From assembly GCA_902795745.1 (NCBI GenBank), contig CADBMG010000091.1:1-22963 (forward strand): a stretch of 22,963 bases of DNA, given 5' to 3'. Positions 7,286 to 15,925 of the stretch are shown here, one piece after another. The notes beneath the pieces are model-generated. The model was not told where the DNA came from. It searched no databases and was given only the letters and a program-made list of their open reading frames with translations. A program made the translations under genes and the position numbers. Origin of the DNA: an uncultured Pseudomonadota bacterium. GTDB taxonomy: Bacteria; Pseudomonadota; Alphaproteobacteria; RF32; CAG-239. Numbering within the stretch: position 1 is the stretch's first letter; each line of letters begins with the position of its first letter.

Positions 7286-7291
7286 TATAAT
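7286..7291 (+). promoter_or_regulatory. Candidate -10 box in the divergent intergenic region
   Basis: A perfect TATAAT about 24 bases before the chosen ATG of the DUF3137-like gene; no convincing -35 is present at 16-18 bases. The 211-base region 7104-7314 is very AT-rich, has the opposite-strand TATAAT at 7156-7161, and otherwise holds nothing I can name. Confidence 0.35.
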
Positions 7292-7314
7292 TTCATATCG
7301 TGGGAGAAATGCAG

Positions 7315-8256
7315 ATGGTTCAAAATAACGAATGCAATAGTGCCGAAATGCCAAATGAACAACAAGAATATGTTGATGAATTTACAAATTACTTTGATAA
7401 CAAAATTGTCCCGTTAATCGAACAAGGAAATATCGTTAAGGATAAGTTTCGCAGTATTTTTTGGACCAGTTTTTGGACAGCGATAGCTCTGCTATGTGTC
7501 AACGGATTATTTGTCTTATTCAAAGCATTGATTTACCATAAATCTGTTACAATCGGGCAATTCTGGTTTGTTTTCTTGATAGCGGCATTATTTGCTCTGG
7601 AACCGTTACTCAGTTATCGTAAAGAAAAGAAAACAGATATTTTCGGAGTATTTTTACAATTTTTCGGCGATTGGAAGCATGAAGAAGAATACAAAATCTT
7701 GCCGGAATACCAATATCCGATTTTACCGACGCATGATGCGCTTACCATCACCCATCAAGTCAGCGGTTCATACTCCGGAGCAGAAATTAAAATCGGCAAT
7801 GCTATTTTTCATAATGGAAAGAAATCCGGCGGAAAAGGTGTTTTGATTGACATATCCTTTTTATCCCCCTTTACTTCGGCCATTTTGTTGTTTGATAAAT
7901 CAGGTTTTCATCGTTCGGATAAAATATCCAGATTTCAGCAAATTAAAGAGGAAATTCCCATTCCGAGTTCAAATTATTTTAAAATTTTTACTCCTGATGC
8001 TTCGGTTCCGCATGATATTTTGTGTTCGGCTTTTTTTGAAAAAATATTGGATATTAAAGATGATTTTAAGTCTCGAAAAATGAACGTTATGCTTCAAGAC
8101 AGTCATCTATTGATTGTGCTTGAAAATGCCGATATTTATTTTAACACCGACAGTCTTTGGAATAAATCCGATAATAAAATCCGTTTTGAACAACTCAATA
8201 AGCAGATAAGCGATATTTTGTATTTGGTTGATTTAATGCATGAATTGCAAAGATAA
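7315..8256 (+). CDS. DUF3137-like two-TM membrane protein
   Basis: 313 aa from the ATG at 7315, chosen because GGGAG (7302-7306) lies eight bases upstream; GTG at 7300 and ATG at 7309 are in-frame alternatives that would overlap that site. The layout fits DUF3137: an N-terminal acidic helix (EYVDEFTNYFDNKIVPLIE), two adjacent TM segments (FWTAIALLCVNGLFVLF and FWFVFLIAALFALEPLL), then a cytosolic domain with SGSYSGAEIKIGNAIF and, late, FKIFTPDASVPHDILCSAFFEKIL followed by LLIVLENADIYFN. The biochemical function of the family is not known to me. It is a single-gene unit 92 bases before lolC/E. Confidence 0.75.
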   Translation: MVQNNECNSAEMPNEQQEYVDEFTNYFDNKIVPLIEQGNIVKDKFRSIFWTSFWTAIALLCVNGLFVLFKALIYHKSVTIGQFWFVFLIAALFALEPLLSYRKEKKTDIFGVFLQFFGDWKHEEEYKILPEYQYPILPTHDALTITHQVSGSYSGAEIKIGNAIFHNGKKSGGKGVLIDISFLSPFTSAILLFDKSGFHRSDKISRFQQIKEEIPIPSSNYFKIFTPDASVPHDILCSAFFEKILDIKDDFKSRKMNVMLQDSHLLIVLENADIYFNTDSLWNKSDNKIRFEQLNKQISDILYLVDLMHELQR

Positions 8257-8348
8257 ATTCCTTGAAGCGTACTTGTGTATATTTCGGCAGCAACGGTTGC
8301 AAAACTGTGTAAATCCTTATACATTCAACACAAATCAGGAGAAAAAAG

Positions 8349-9593
8349 GTGTTTTCTAAATTTGAACGAATGACTGCTTGGCGTTATATGCGCGCCAAAA
8401 GAAAAGAAGGTTTTATTTCGGTTATTACCGGTTTTGCCTTTACCGGTATTGCATTGGGCGTAGCAACTTTAATTATTGTTATGTCGGTGATGAACGGTTT
8501 TAAGGCAGAACTGCTTAATCGCATTTTGGGAATTAACGGTCATATATCAATCGTTGCCTCAGCAGGATTTCCGTTCAACAATTACAAAAAAGCCGTCCAA
8601 GACTTGGAAAGTATTGATGAGATAGAGCTGGCTCAACCTATTATTGAAAAGCAGCTGTTGGTAACATCGCCCCATTCAGCAGAAGGAGCTATGGTACGCG
8701 GCATTAACAAAGAAGATATTTTAAAACAAAAAGTTTTACGTGGCGGCTTCAAGTTGGTTGATTTGGAATCTTATGCCGATGATGTAGTTATAGTCGGTGA
8801 AAAGCTGGCAAAAAAATTAGGCGTTTATGTAGGAGATGAGGTTACTTTGATTTCTCCGAACGGCAAAATTACCGCTTTCGGTTCAGTTCCGAGAATGAAG
8901 TCATATACGGTTATCGGTACCTTCAATTTGGGAATGTTTGAATATGATTCTAACTATATTTTCATGCCGTTGGAAGCCGCGCAAAAATATTTTGGTTTGA
9001 AAGATGCCGCAACAGTAATTGACGTCAGGCTCAAAGATGACAATGATTTACCTAAAATGCGTGCTATGATAGAAAAAAGTGTTAGTTTGGATGCTTATGT
9101 TTATGATTGGAAACAATCAAATTCGGCATTTTTTAATGCTATTGATGTTGAACGCAATGTAATGTTTCTTATTTTAACACTGATTATTTTGGTGGCGGCA
9201 TTTAATATAATTACCGGTCTTATTATGCTGGTTAAAGATAAAAGCCGTGATGTAGCTGTTTTGCGCACCATGGGGGCAACACGCGGTATGATTATGCGCA
9301 TTTTCTTTATGGATGGTGCATTTATAGGTTTGGTAGGAACTTCACTTGGTGTTGCTTTGGGTTTACTGTTTTGTGAAAATATTGAAAATATCCGCCGATT
9401 TTTAGAACGACTTTCCGGACGAAATTTGTTTTCACCGGAAATATATTTTCTTTCACAACTTCCGGCAAAAGTTGATGCAACTGAAGTAGTTATGGTTGTT
9501 ACATTAACACTGTTGCTATCATTTTTGGCAACCATTTATCCGGCTTATCGGGCATCTAAATTTGATCCGGCGGAGGCTTTGCGCTATGAATAA
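8349..9593 (+). CDS. LolC/LolE-family lipoprotein-releasing ABC transporter permease
   Basis: 414 aa with a GTG start; AGGAG at 8337-8341 is seven bases upstream. The N-terminus (FERMTAWRYMRAKRKEGFISVI) and C-terminus (YPAYRASKFDPAEALRYE) are family signatures. There is one TM helix near residues 22-47, a large periplasmic MacB-like domain to about 265, then three TM helices forming the FtsX domain. With LolD it extracts mature lipoproteins from the inner membrane and hands them to LolA. Only one permease gene is present here, beside a single lolD, so it may work as a homodimer like the LolF reported in some proteobacteria; that is inference, since a second permease could lie elsewhere. The stop overlaps the lolD start by eight bases. 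Confidence 0.93.
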   Translation: MFSKFERMTAWRYMRAKRKEGFISVITGFAFTGIALGVATLIIVMSVMNGFKAELLNRILGINGHISIVASAGFPFNNYKKAVQDLESIDEIELAQPIIEKQLLVTSPHSAEGAMVRGINKEDILKQKVLRGGFKLVDLESYADDVVIVGEKLAKKLGVYVGDEVTLISPNGKITAFGSVPRMKSYTVIGTFNLGMFEYDSNYIFMPLEAAQKYFGLKDAATVIDVRLKDDNDLPKMRAMIEKSVSLDAYVYDWKQSNSAFFNAIDVERNVMFLILTLIILVAAFNIITGLIMLVKDKSRDVAVLRTMGATRGMIMRIFFMDGAFIGLVGTSLGVALGLLFCENIENIRRFLERLSGRNLFSPEIYFLSQLPAKVDATEVVMVVTLTLLLSFLATIYPAYRASKFDPAEALRYE

Positions 9594-10308
9594 TCAAACA
9601 GTACTGGAATTAAAAGGTATCAACAAAACATTTAAGCAAGGTGACAATGTTTTGGAAGTGCTGAAAAATGTTAATTTGAAAATTAAATCAAAGGAAGTAG
9701 TCGCTTTAATCGGTCCCAGCGGTTCGGGTAAGTCTACATTGTTGCAAATTGCCGGTTTACTGGAACAGCCGACAGATGGAGAAGTTTTATTAAATGGTGA
9801 GTTGTGCTCCGATAACAGTGACGGTGTACGTACACAGTTGCGGAGAGAATATTTGGGCTTTGTTTATCAATATCACAATCTGTTACCTGATTTTGATGCG
9901 TTAGAAAATGTGATTATGCCACAGCTGATTGCCGATGTTAAATATAAGGAAGCAGAAGATAAATCTCGATGGTTGTTACAACGTTTGGGATTGGGGGAAC
10001 GCGAACATCATCGACCGGCAGAATTATCCGGCGGCGAGCAACAACGCGTGGCGATAGCGAGAGCTCTTGCCAATACCCCTCGCCTACTCTTGGCAGATGA
10101 GCCGACCGGTAACTTAGATCCTAATACCTCCGATAATGTATTTTTTACTTTACTTGAAGTGGTTAAAGAAACCGGACTTTCCGCTCTTATTGCAACCCAT
10201 AATATTGAACTTGCGCATAAAATGGATCGAGAAGTTACGCTTAGAGACGGCCAACTCAAGGAGTTGCGTGGCGGTAAAATTTCCGTTCAAGAAGAAAATT
10301 TTTATTAA
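9586..10308 (+). CDS. lolD: LolD, lipoprotein-releasing system ATPase
   Basis: 240 aa from the ATG at 9586, preceded by GGAGG (9572-9576) at nine bases. A longer in-frame ATG at 9562 lies within the permease gene and adds residues absent from the family. Walker A GPSGSGKST, Q-loop region YQYHNLLPDF, signature LSGGEQQRVAIARALA, Walker B LLLADEPTGNLD and the H-loop TH are all intact, and the order is typical of the MacB/LolD group. It powers lipoprotein release together with the upstream permease; the eight-base overlap implies translational coupling. Confidence 0.95.
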   Translation: MNNQTVLELKGINKTFKQGDNVLEVLKNVNLKIKSKEVVALIGPSGSGKSTLLQIAGLLEQPTDGEVLLNGELCSDNSDGVRTQLRREYLGFVYQYHNLLPDFDALENVIMPQLIADVKYKEAEDKSRWLLQRLGLGEREHHRPAELSGGEQQRVAIARALANTPRLLLADEPTGNLDPNTSDNVFFTLLEVVKETGLSALIATHNIELAHKMDREVTLRDGQLKELRGGKISVQEENFY

Positions 10309-10385
10309 AACAAGAATCATAACTTTTTTTTAACCAAGATATGCTCGAATGAAAGTCGATTAAAATAAAACAGCGGTCAGGTAAT

Positions 10386-10700
10386 ATGGGATTTTGGACA
10401 TACATTGTGGCAAAGTGTAAAAGTTCGGGATTTATTGTCCTGTTGATGGCGTTGTTTTCATATTTTTCGTATTTTGCGGTAAAAGGTGACCGTGGTTTTT
10501 TGAAATATATGTATTTACAAGATAAAGTTGCCGAAGCTGAACAAATCAATCAAAGTTATGATAAGCAACGGCAAGATTGGGAACAAAAAGTAAAATTACT
10601 CTCTGCCAACAGTTTGGATTTGGATTTACTTGATGAGCGAGCACGCACTGTTCTTAATATGATTGGTAATGACGAATTTATCATTATTGACGAAGATTAA
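10386..10700 (+). CDS. ftsB: FtsB/DivIC-family septum formation initiator
   Basis: 104 aa. It has a short cytosolic N-terminus, one TM helix (about residues 14-33), a GDRGFLKY motif just after it as in FtsB, a coiled-coil stretch (about 38-72) and the alphaproteobacterial-style ending SLDLDLLDERARTVLNMIG followed by DEFIII. FtsB joins FtsL and FtsQ at the divisome and helps activate septal peptidoglycan synthesis. The ribosome binding site is weak (AGG four to five bases before the ATG). It lies 77 bases after lolD, possibly on the same transcript, and converges on the dsbD-like gene with two bases between stops. In many alphaproteobacteria this gene instead lies near eno and pdhA. Confidence 0.85.
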   Translation: MGFWTYIVAKCKSSGFIVLLMALFSYFSYFAVKGDRGFLKYMYLQDKVAEAEQINQSYDKQRQDWEQKVKLLSANSLDLDLLDERARTVLNMIGNDEFIIIDED

Positions 10701-10702
10701 TA

Positions 10703-12445
10703 TCATTCTTGCAATTCTGAAATACTAAAAAATATCGGCAATATTTTGAATGTGCCTTTTTGGTAGTATATATAGACAGGAATACCGTCACGACCGTAAG
10801 CTGAAAGTGCCGCATTATATATGTCATTATCTTCTGTCAAATCAGCTTTAAACAAATGCACTTTATTTTTCTTAACAAAATCCTTAAAGTGCTCCGATTG
10901 TAATAACATTTTATCATTAAATTGGCAGGTCAAACACCATTTGGCGGTAAAATCAATAAAAATATTTTCACCCTTGGCCGATAATTTTTCAATTTTATCA
11001 GAATTGTACGTATGCCAATGCAAACTTTCCTCGTTTTGCACTTGCATTGATGCGTGCATTTGCGCGGCAAAAACCCAAAACAGCCACAGAGATGTCAATA
11101 AAATAGGAATACTGAGCAAAATTTTAACATGACGCATCCATATTCCCGGTTTAGGCAACCACTTAGCAAGTGTTTGCGGATACAGCTCAATCAGAGCATA
11201 CGGAAGAGCATAACCCAGTGCTAATGCTGTAAATACGGCAAAAATCGTGCTGCTGTCCTGTAAAAAGGCATAACCTACTGCGGCGCCCATAAACGGACCG
11301 GTACAAGGACTGGCTATCAGCACGGCAAAAAATCCGGTTGAGAAATCATTTAATCCGGCGGCTCGATGAATAAAATCGTTAGCAAAGCTCGGAAAATGCA
11401 ACCATTCCAGCATAGATGCAAATAACAAAAGAAAGATTAATGCCATTAAACCGACAAACCAAGGAGATTGTAATTGGAATCCCCAACCTACTGCTTCACC
11501 TTGTTGCTTAAAAAAGACTAAAAGCACAGTTAAAAGTAAAAACGAACATAAAACTCCCAATGTATAGGATAATGCCCTTTGCCAACGTCCTTGCAACTGT
11601 TTATTCTGCAACAGAGCAAAAATTTTCAAACTCAAAACCGGAAAAACACAAGGCATAGCATTTAAGATAATACCGCCGATAAATGCCAAGAGCAAAATAT
11701 ATAATAGCGACATTTGATGACCTACATATACTATATCAGCCAAATAAGCCTTTTCCGGTGTTAGGAGTAAGGCTTGCGACAAACGCTTATTATCCTCCGT
11801 CAGCCAAGAAATGAGCCATTTTTTGCCTTTGGCAGCATAAATTACAGAATCATTTTGCACTACATGACGACTGGCCGGCACAAAATGTACCATATCTGTT
11901 TCAATATTTTTGAGAACAATCTCATTATCATCAAGCGGACTTACTAATTTAATCTTGGTAGGAAAAGTTGCCTCCGCTGCTGTTTTAACTTGTTTCCATT
12001 CGTCAGAAGATGATTCCGAAACATCATTAAGAGCAATTTGCAAATGCTGAGGTTTGCACTCATCACGGCATTCAACAAATGAAAAATTCAAAACAACATT
12101 TTCGATTTTAGGTAAATAAAGGCTGAAATAAGCTTCATTATTATATAGATATTCATGCATAATTTCGTAGGCAATATGATGTTCGGGAACAGATTGATTT
12201 ACAACCTGAACCGAACCGTTTTGCGCCTTGATACGTGTCGGTCTTCCTATATCTCCCGGATTTTGCCAATATATATGCCAACCATTATACATTTTAAAAT
12301 GAGCTATTACTTCGTCAACACCATTGGTATATAGTGTCAACTGCGTATTGTCTGTGCTGACCGAATATGCAAAAACCGTACGGCAGAACAAACAAAACAT
12401 CGCCGTAATCATAAATATAAAAAAGTTTTTGCCCCAACGCGTCAT
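10703..12445 (-). CDS. dsbD: DsbD-like thiol:disulfide interchange protein
   Basis: 580 aa with all three expected parts. A signal peptide ends near residue 26 (VFA/YS). The periplasmic N-terminal domain carries a CRDEC pair (C126, C130). The membrane domain starts about residue 247 and has the paired cysteines in NAMPCVFP (C266) and ASPCTGP (C381), with about eight TM helices. The C-terminal thioredoxin domain has WCLTC (C504, C507) and cis-Pro GIPVY. Known role: it moves electrons from cytosolic thioredoxin across the inner membrane to periplasmic oxidised thiols. The N-terminal domain (WHIYWQNPGDIGRPT) resembles the ScsB/DsbD-like variant more than E. coli DsbD. AGGGA lies nine bases before the ATG. 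It follows uppP after 58 bases with no terminator seen, so it is probably the last gene of an xseA-uppP-dsbD operon. Confidence 0.92.
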   Translation of the reverse strand: MTRWGKNFFIFMITAMFCLFCRTVFAYSVSTDNTQLTLYTNGVDEVIAHFKMYNGWHIYWQNPGDIGRPTRIKAQNGSVQVVNQSVPEHHIAYEIMHEYLYNNEAYFSLYLPKIENVVLNFSFVECRDECKPQHLQIALNDVSESSSDEWKQVKTAAEATFPTKIKLVSPLDDNEIVLKNIETDMVHFVPASRHVVQNDSVIYAAKGKKWLISWLTEDNKRLSQALLLTPEKAYLADIVYVGHQMSLLYILLLAFIGGIILNAMPCVFPVLSLKIFALLQNKQLQGRWQRALSYTLGVLCSFLLLTVLLVFFKQQGEAVGWGFQLQSPWFVGLMALIFLLLFASMLEWLHFPSFANDFIHRAAGLNDFSTGFFAVLIASPCTGPFMGAAVGYAFLQDSSTIFAVFTALALGYALPYALIELYPQTLAKWLPKPGIWMRHVKILLSIPILLTSLWLFWVFAAQMHASMQVQNEESLHWHTYNSDKIEKLSAKGENIFIDFTAKWCLTCQFNDKMLLQSEHFKDFVKKNKVHLFKADLTEDNDIYNAALSAYGRDGIPVYIYYQKGTFKILPIFFSISELQE

Positions 12446-12503
12446 TTATAAACATCCCTAAGCAATTGATATAGTAAACTTAAAAGATAAAAAAACGGTT
12501 ACA

Positions 12504-13331
12504 TTAATTTAATATTGCTATATCGTAAATGCCATATGCATCCAAAAGTAAAACTGTACCCAGTAAAATGCGATATATCACAAATGGCCAAAAACTCCAT
12601 TTTTTGAGCCATTGCATCATGATAAAAATAGCGGCAACGGAAAACAGAAATGAATAACCAATGCCGTACAGAGCATCACTAATTTGTCCTAAGTTGCCGC
12701 CTTGCCATAATTCATAGGCAGCAAGAACACCTGCCGCCAGAATAGTCGGGATGGCTAACAGCATAGAAAATTTCGCAGCTTCGCGACGTTCCATTCCTAA
12801 AAATCTCGCCATCGTAATGGTAACACCGGAACGACTGGTTCCGGGTAAAAGAGCCAAGCACTGGGCTAAACCGATGTACAAAGCATCTCTTTTTTCCAAG
12901 TTATTAATTTTACGGGCAGTTAATGACCAATGGTCTACCAAACCAAGAAGAATGCCATACAGCAATACATTCCAACCGATGAGCTTATAGTTACGCAACC
13001 ATTCCATCCCATAATATTTAAGCAAACTTCCAAACAAAAGTGCCGGAATAGTAGCAATGCACAACAAATAAAACAATTTTACTCCATCATAATGCATTTT
13101 GGGCAGAAAACGCACTCGCCACAAATCAACCAACATTCGCCACAAAGTAGGAAAAAAGTAAATAATCACCGCAGCAATTGAGCCGATGTGCAATGCCACA
13201 TCCATTAACACGCCTTGATCAGAAAAAGAAGTAAGTTTTGAAAACAGAATCAGATGACCGGAAGAGCTTACAGGCAAAAATTCGGTAATTCCCTGTATTA
13301 AAGCTAAATAGATGATTTGTAATTCTGTCAT
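12504..13331 (-). CDS. uppP: Undecaprenyl-diphosphatase UppP (BacA)
   Basis: 275 aa from the ATG at 13331, with AAGGA about ten bases upstream; an in-frame ATG at 13364 would add eleven polar residues not typical of the family. The active-site motifs are present: QGITEFLPVSSSGH (E17, H26) and PGTSRSGVTITMARFLG. The rest is a string of TM helices. The enzyme dephosphorylates undecaprenyl diphosphate to recycle the lipid carrier for peptidoglycan and O-antigen synthesis, and its loss gives bacitracin sensitivity in other species. Its stop is 58 bases before dsbD and its start 42 bases after xseA. Confidence 0.96.
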   Translation of the reverse strand: MTELQIIYLALIQGITEFLPVSSSGHLILFSKLTSFSDQGVLMDVALHIGSIAAVIIYFFPTLWRMLVDLWRVRFLPKMHYDGVKLFYLLCIATIPALLFGSLLKYYGMEWLRNYKLIGWNVLLYGILLGLVDHWSLTARKINNLEKRDALYIGLAQCLALLPGTSRSGVTITMARFLGMERREAAKFSMLLAIPTILAAGVLAAYELWQGGNLGQISDALYGIGYSFLFSVAAIFIMMQWLKKWSFWPFVIYRILLGTVLLLDAYGIYDIAILN

Positions 13332-13373
13332 TATTAAATTTTCCTTTCTATTTTTTCTTACCACCCTTAGTTA

Positions 13374-14684
13374 TTAAAAATTATCAAATAAATCCCCCTG
13401 AATGGCACAATCTCTTTCCGTTACTCTCGCTTTGACAATACCGTCTGCAAAACGAATATGCAACTTTTCACTGCTTTTAGCCTTATTTGTAGTATATATA
13501 GTTCGGAATTGGCTGTCTGAAACCCATGCGAATCCGCGTTTAAGCACAGAATCGATAGAAACGGATTCTAAACGCAAAGCTAAATTTTTCAGCGCTTCTT
13601 TTTTGCCTTGTAACAAATTGTCCACGTAAAACGGGCGCAAGTTAGACTGCTGTAATAAATGTACCTTATCTTTTAATAAATTTATAAATGCCAACTTTAA
13701 TCGCTCACTGCGTTCATCGACTTTTTGCTGATTTTCCAACAGCATCTGCTCTAACGGCGGTATACCGCGAGCCAAGGCATTAAGATATTGCATTTGTTCG
13801 TTAAAATAATGAAAAACAGCATTTTTAAGACGCATATCGGTCGTCAATAACCCATTATACAGCTCAGTTTTAACCGGTACGGCAAATTCTGCTGCTCCGG
13901 TCGGAGTAGGTGCACGTACATCGGCTACATAATCTATCAACATAGTATCGGTTTCATGACCTACTGCCGAAATCAACGGAATAACTGAATCATAAACCGC
14001 ACGCACTACAACTTCTTCGTTAAACGGCCACAAATCTTCCAAACTTCCACCGCCTCGAGCCACAATCAACACATCAGGACGATATGGCGAATCGGTTGCA
14101 AGCGAATTAAAACCTTTAATAGCCGTTGCAATTTTATCTGCGGCACCCTCTCCTTGAACCAAAGTCGGCCAAACAATAATCCGGCAAGGAAAACGATCGC
14201 GAATACGATGGATAATATCACGAATTACCGCGCCGGTCGGACTGGTAATAACGCCAATAGTTTGCGGCAAGTAAGGAATAGGCTTTTTGTGGGCAGAATC
14301 AAACAAACCTTCGGATAAAAATTTTTGTTTGCGCTCTTCCAAAAGCTTTAAAAGCGCACCCTGACCGGCAATTTCCAACTTTTCAATTATTAGCTGATAT
14401 GATGAACGACCATTAAAGGTAGTGATGCGACCGGTGGCAATTACCTCTAGACCGTCCTCGATTTTAACATTCAAAGCACTTGCCACACCGCGCCAACAAA
14501 CGGCCGATAATAATGAGTTTTCGTCTTTAAGTGACAAATACCAGTGACCGGAATCGGCACGCTTAGCTCCGAATATTTCACCTTTAACGCGTACACTAGA
14601 AAACGAAGTTTCCACAAGTTGCCTGATTGCAAAGGAAATTTCGCTGACCGTCCATTCATTTTTTTGCGCTAACATGTCAATCAT
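13374..14684 (-). CDS. xseA: Exodeoxyribonuclease VII large subunit
   Basis: 436 aa, normal length. The N-terminal OB fold (about residues 10-105) includes VKGEIFGAKRADSGHWYLSLKD. The catalytic domain has TSPTGAVIRDI, ARGGGSLEDLWPFNEE, SAVGHETD and DVRAPTPTGAAE, followed by a helical, coiled-coil-like region and a short C-terminal beta domain. With XseB it degrades single-stranded DNA to oligonucleotides. I see no xseB in the window. The start is ATG 14684 or ATG 14675; neither has a strong ribosome binding site. It is the first gene of a probable operon with uppP and dsbD. Confidence 0.96.
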   Translation of the reverse strand: MIDMLAQKNEWTVSEISFAIRQLVETSFSSVRVKGEIFGAKRADSGHWYLSLKDENSLLSAVCWRGVASALNVKIEDGLEVIATGRITTFNGRSSYQLIIEKLEIAGQGALLKLLEERKQKFLSEGLFDSAHKKPIPYLPQTIGVITSPTGAVIRDIIHRIRDRFPCRIIVWPTLVQGEGAADKIATAIKGFNSLATDSPYRPDVLIVARGGGSLEDLWPFNEEVVVRAVYDSVIPLISAVGHETDTMLIDYVADVRAPTPTGAAEFAVPVKTELYNGLLTTDMRLKNAVFHYFNEQMQYLNALARGIPPLEQMLLENQQKVDERSERLKLAFINLLKDKVHLLQQSNLRPFYVDNLLQGKKEALKNLALRLESVSIDSVLKRGFAWVSDSQFRTIYTTNKAKSSEKLHIRFADGIVKARVTERDCAIQGDLFDNF

Positions 14685-14768
14685 AACTCGAATATTAGAC
14701 CTTTTATAACACTAATCAACGATAATTTTTCTTTGTACACGAAAAGTTGCATATCTACCCTTTTATCG

Positions 14769-14797
14769 TTTACATTACTTACAAAAAATCGTATAAC
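14769..14797 (+). promoter_or_regulatory. Sigma-70-type promoter for the AsmA-like gene
   Basis: TTTACA (14769-14774), a 17-base spacer, TATAAC (14792-14797). The predicted start is near 14804, followed by AGGAGG (14822-14827) and the ATG at 14833. This is the best-matching promoter I found in the window. Confidence 0.65.
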
Positions 14798-14832
14798 AAT
14801 AGCAATGTTTTAATTAATTTTAGGAGGTAAAA

Positions 14833-15762
14833 ATGTCTGATAAAAAGAAAAAATCGCATTGGCTGAAAAGAACTTTTAAATGGTTGATGTGGTTGATATT
14901 GCTACTTATTATAATTATCATCGGTGCCGGATATTATTTGTATAACTACTTCAACTGGCAAGGAAAAGTACGTGAGTTGGTACATATTTACGGCACACAA
15001 GTCGTAGGAACCGATGTAAATATCGGTAATATTAATCTCTCGCTGACAGACGGTAAAGGGGCTATCAGCAATATTACCGTTGCAAATCCTCGAGGATACA
15101 GTCAAGACAATATCATCAAACTCGGCAATGTTGCAGTGGCGGTCGATGTTAATTCCGTAACTAAACTGGCCAAAGAATTGGCTCAGAAAACAGGAGCTAA
15201 AACCAAAACGGTGGTTATTAACGAAATCCGCGTAAATGCACCGGAAGTTGCTTATGAGTTGATGAATCTCAATAAAACAAATGCATCGGAAGTTATGGAA
15301 AATATCAAGACAAATACCGCTTCTTCCACCAAGCAGGAAACTCAAAAAACTTCGGATGCAGATGAAATAACTTACAATGTGGCAATAAAAAAAGTAGTAA
15401 TCGCGGACGGTAAGGCGACTGTTGCGGCTAATTTAATGGGTGCTTCGCAATCATTGAGCCTAAACTTACCGACAATCACCATCAGCAATTTGGGAACCGA
15501 AAAACAAGGTATCACCATTGAAGACGGTTTGGCTCGTATTTTCCAAGAAATTTTGAGAACAACAACCAATGTGGTTGCCAAGACCGATTTGAGCGGATTA
15601 CTTAACGGTGTCAACGGTTTGACAGATGCGGCTTTGGAACAAGCAGGAAACGTAACCGGTGCGGCTATTGACGGTGCCGGTAAGGCTGCCGGAGCAGCAA
15701 TCGATGGTGTAAGTGGTGGAGTAAAGAGCGTTACCGATGGCATCGGCAGTTTGTTCAAATAG
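14833..15762 (+). CDS. AsmA-like inner-membrane-anchored protein
   Basis: 309 aa. A Lys-rich N-terminus leads into one TM helix (about residues 17-40), then a periplasmic domain with the AsmA/DUF748 pattern GTDVNIGNINLSLTDGKGAI, ANPRGY, and later VNAPEVAYELMNLN. A Ser/Thr/Lys/Gln linker (about 155-178) precedes a second beta-rich segment. The last roughly 45 residues are a Gly/Ala/Asp-rich amphipathic stretch with repeating AAIDGxxGxx units. AsmA-type proteins are implicated in lipid transport and outer-membrane homeostasis; this one is shorter than classical AsmA. It has an AGGAGG site five bases before the ATG, its own promoter and a terminator just downstream. The family-level call is moderately firm; function is inferred. 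Confidence 0.75.
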   Translation: MSDKKKKSHWLKRTFKWLMWLILLLIIIIIGAGYYLYNYFNWQGKVRELVHIYGTQVVGTDVNIGNINLSLTDGKGAISNITVANPRGYSQDNIIKLGNVAVAVDVNSVTKLAKELAQKTGAKTKTVVINEIRVNAPEVAYELMNLNKTNASEVMENIKTNTASSTKQETQKTSDADEITYNVAIKKVVIADGKATVAANLMGASQSLSLNLPTITISNLGTEKQGITIEDGLARIFQEILRTTTNVVAKTDLSGLLNGVNGLTDAALEQAGNVTGAAIDGAGKAAGAAIDGVSGGVKSVTDGIGSLFK

Positions 15763-15782
15763 TTTGCTATTAGGATAAGAAT

Positions 15783-15811
15783 AAAAAAATCTCCCATCGG
15801 GGGATTTTTTT
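15783..15811. terminator. Bidirectional intrinsic terminator
   Basis: A 13-pair stem (AAAAAAATCTCCC with GGGGGATTTTTTT, one G-T wobble) and a three-base loop, with T residues on both strands. It ends the AsmA-like gene from the left and can end the recR operon from the right, 115 bases past the recR stop. The rest of 15812-15925 shows nothing recognisable. Confidence 0.88.
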
Positions 15812-15925
15812 ATTCTATTGTTCATCCAACAGACATCATGCACTATTGTAACGGTAAACAAAACTAAGTCATTTATATAATAACTTTCCGCCCAACAATC
15901 CCATGCAAAAATACATTATGTTAAA

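Noticed and set aside
8257..8348. Promoter for lolC/E (TTGCAA with TACATT at 17 bases)
   Set aside because: Possible, but the -10 matches only four of six bases and a competing TATACA has a 15-base spacer; not firm enough to list.
9101..9535. 144-codon - strand ORF inside lolC/E
   Set aside because: Antisense to a firmly identified conserved gene; Ser/Thr/Ile-rich shadow.
14902..15345. 147-codon - strand ORF inside the AsmA-like gene
   Set aside because: Antisense shadow; the + strand gene has a promoter, a strong ribosome binding site and a terminator.
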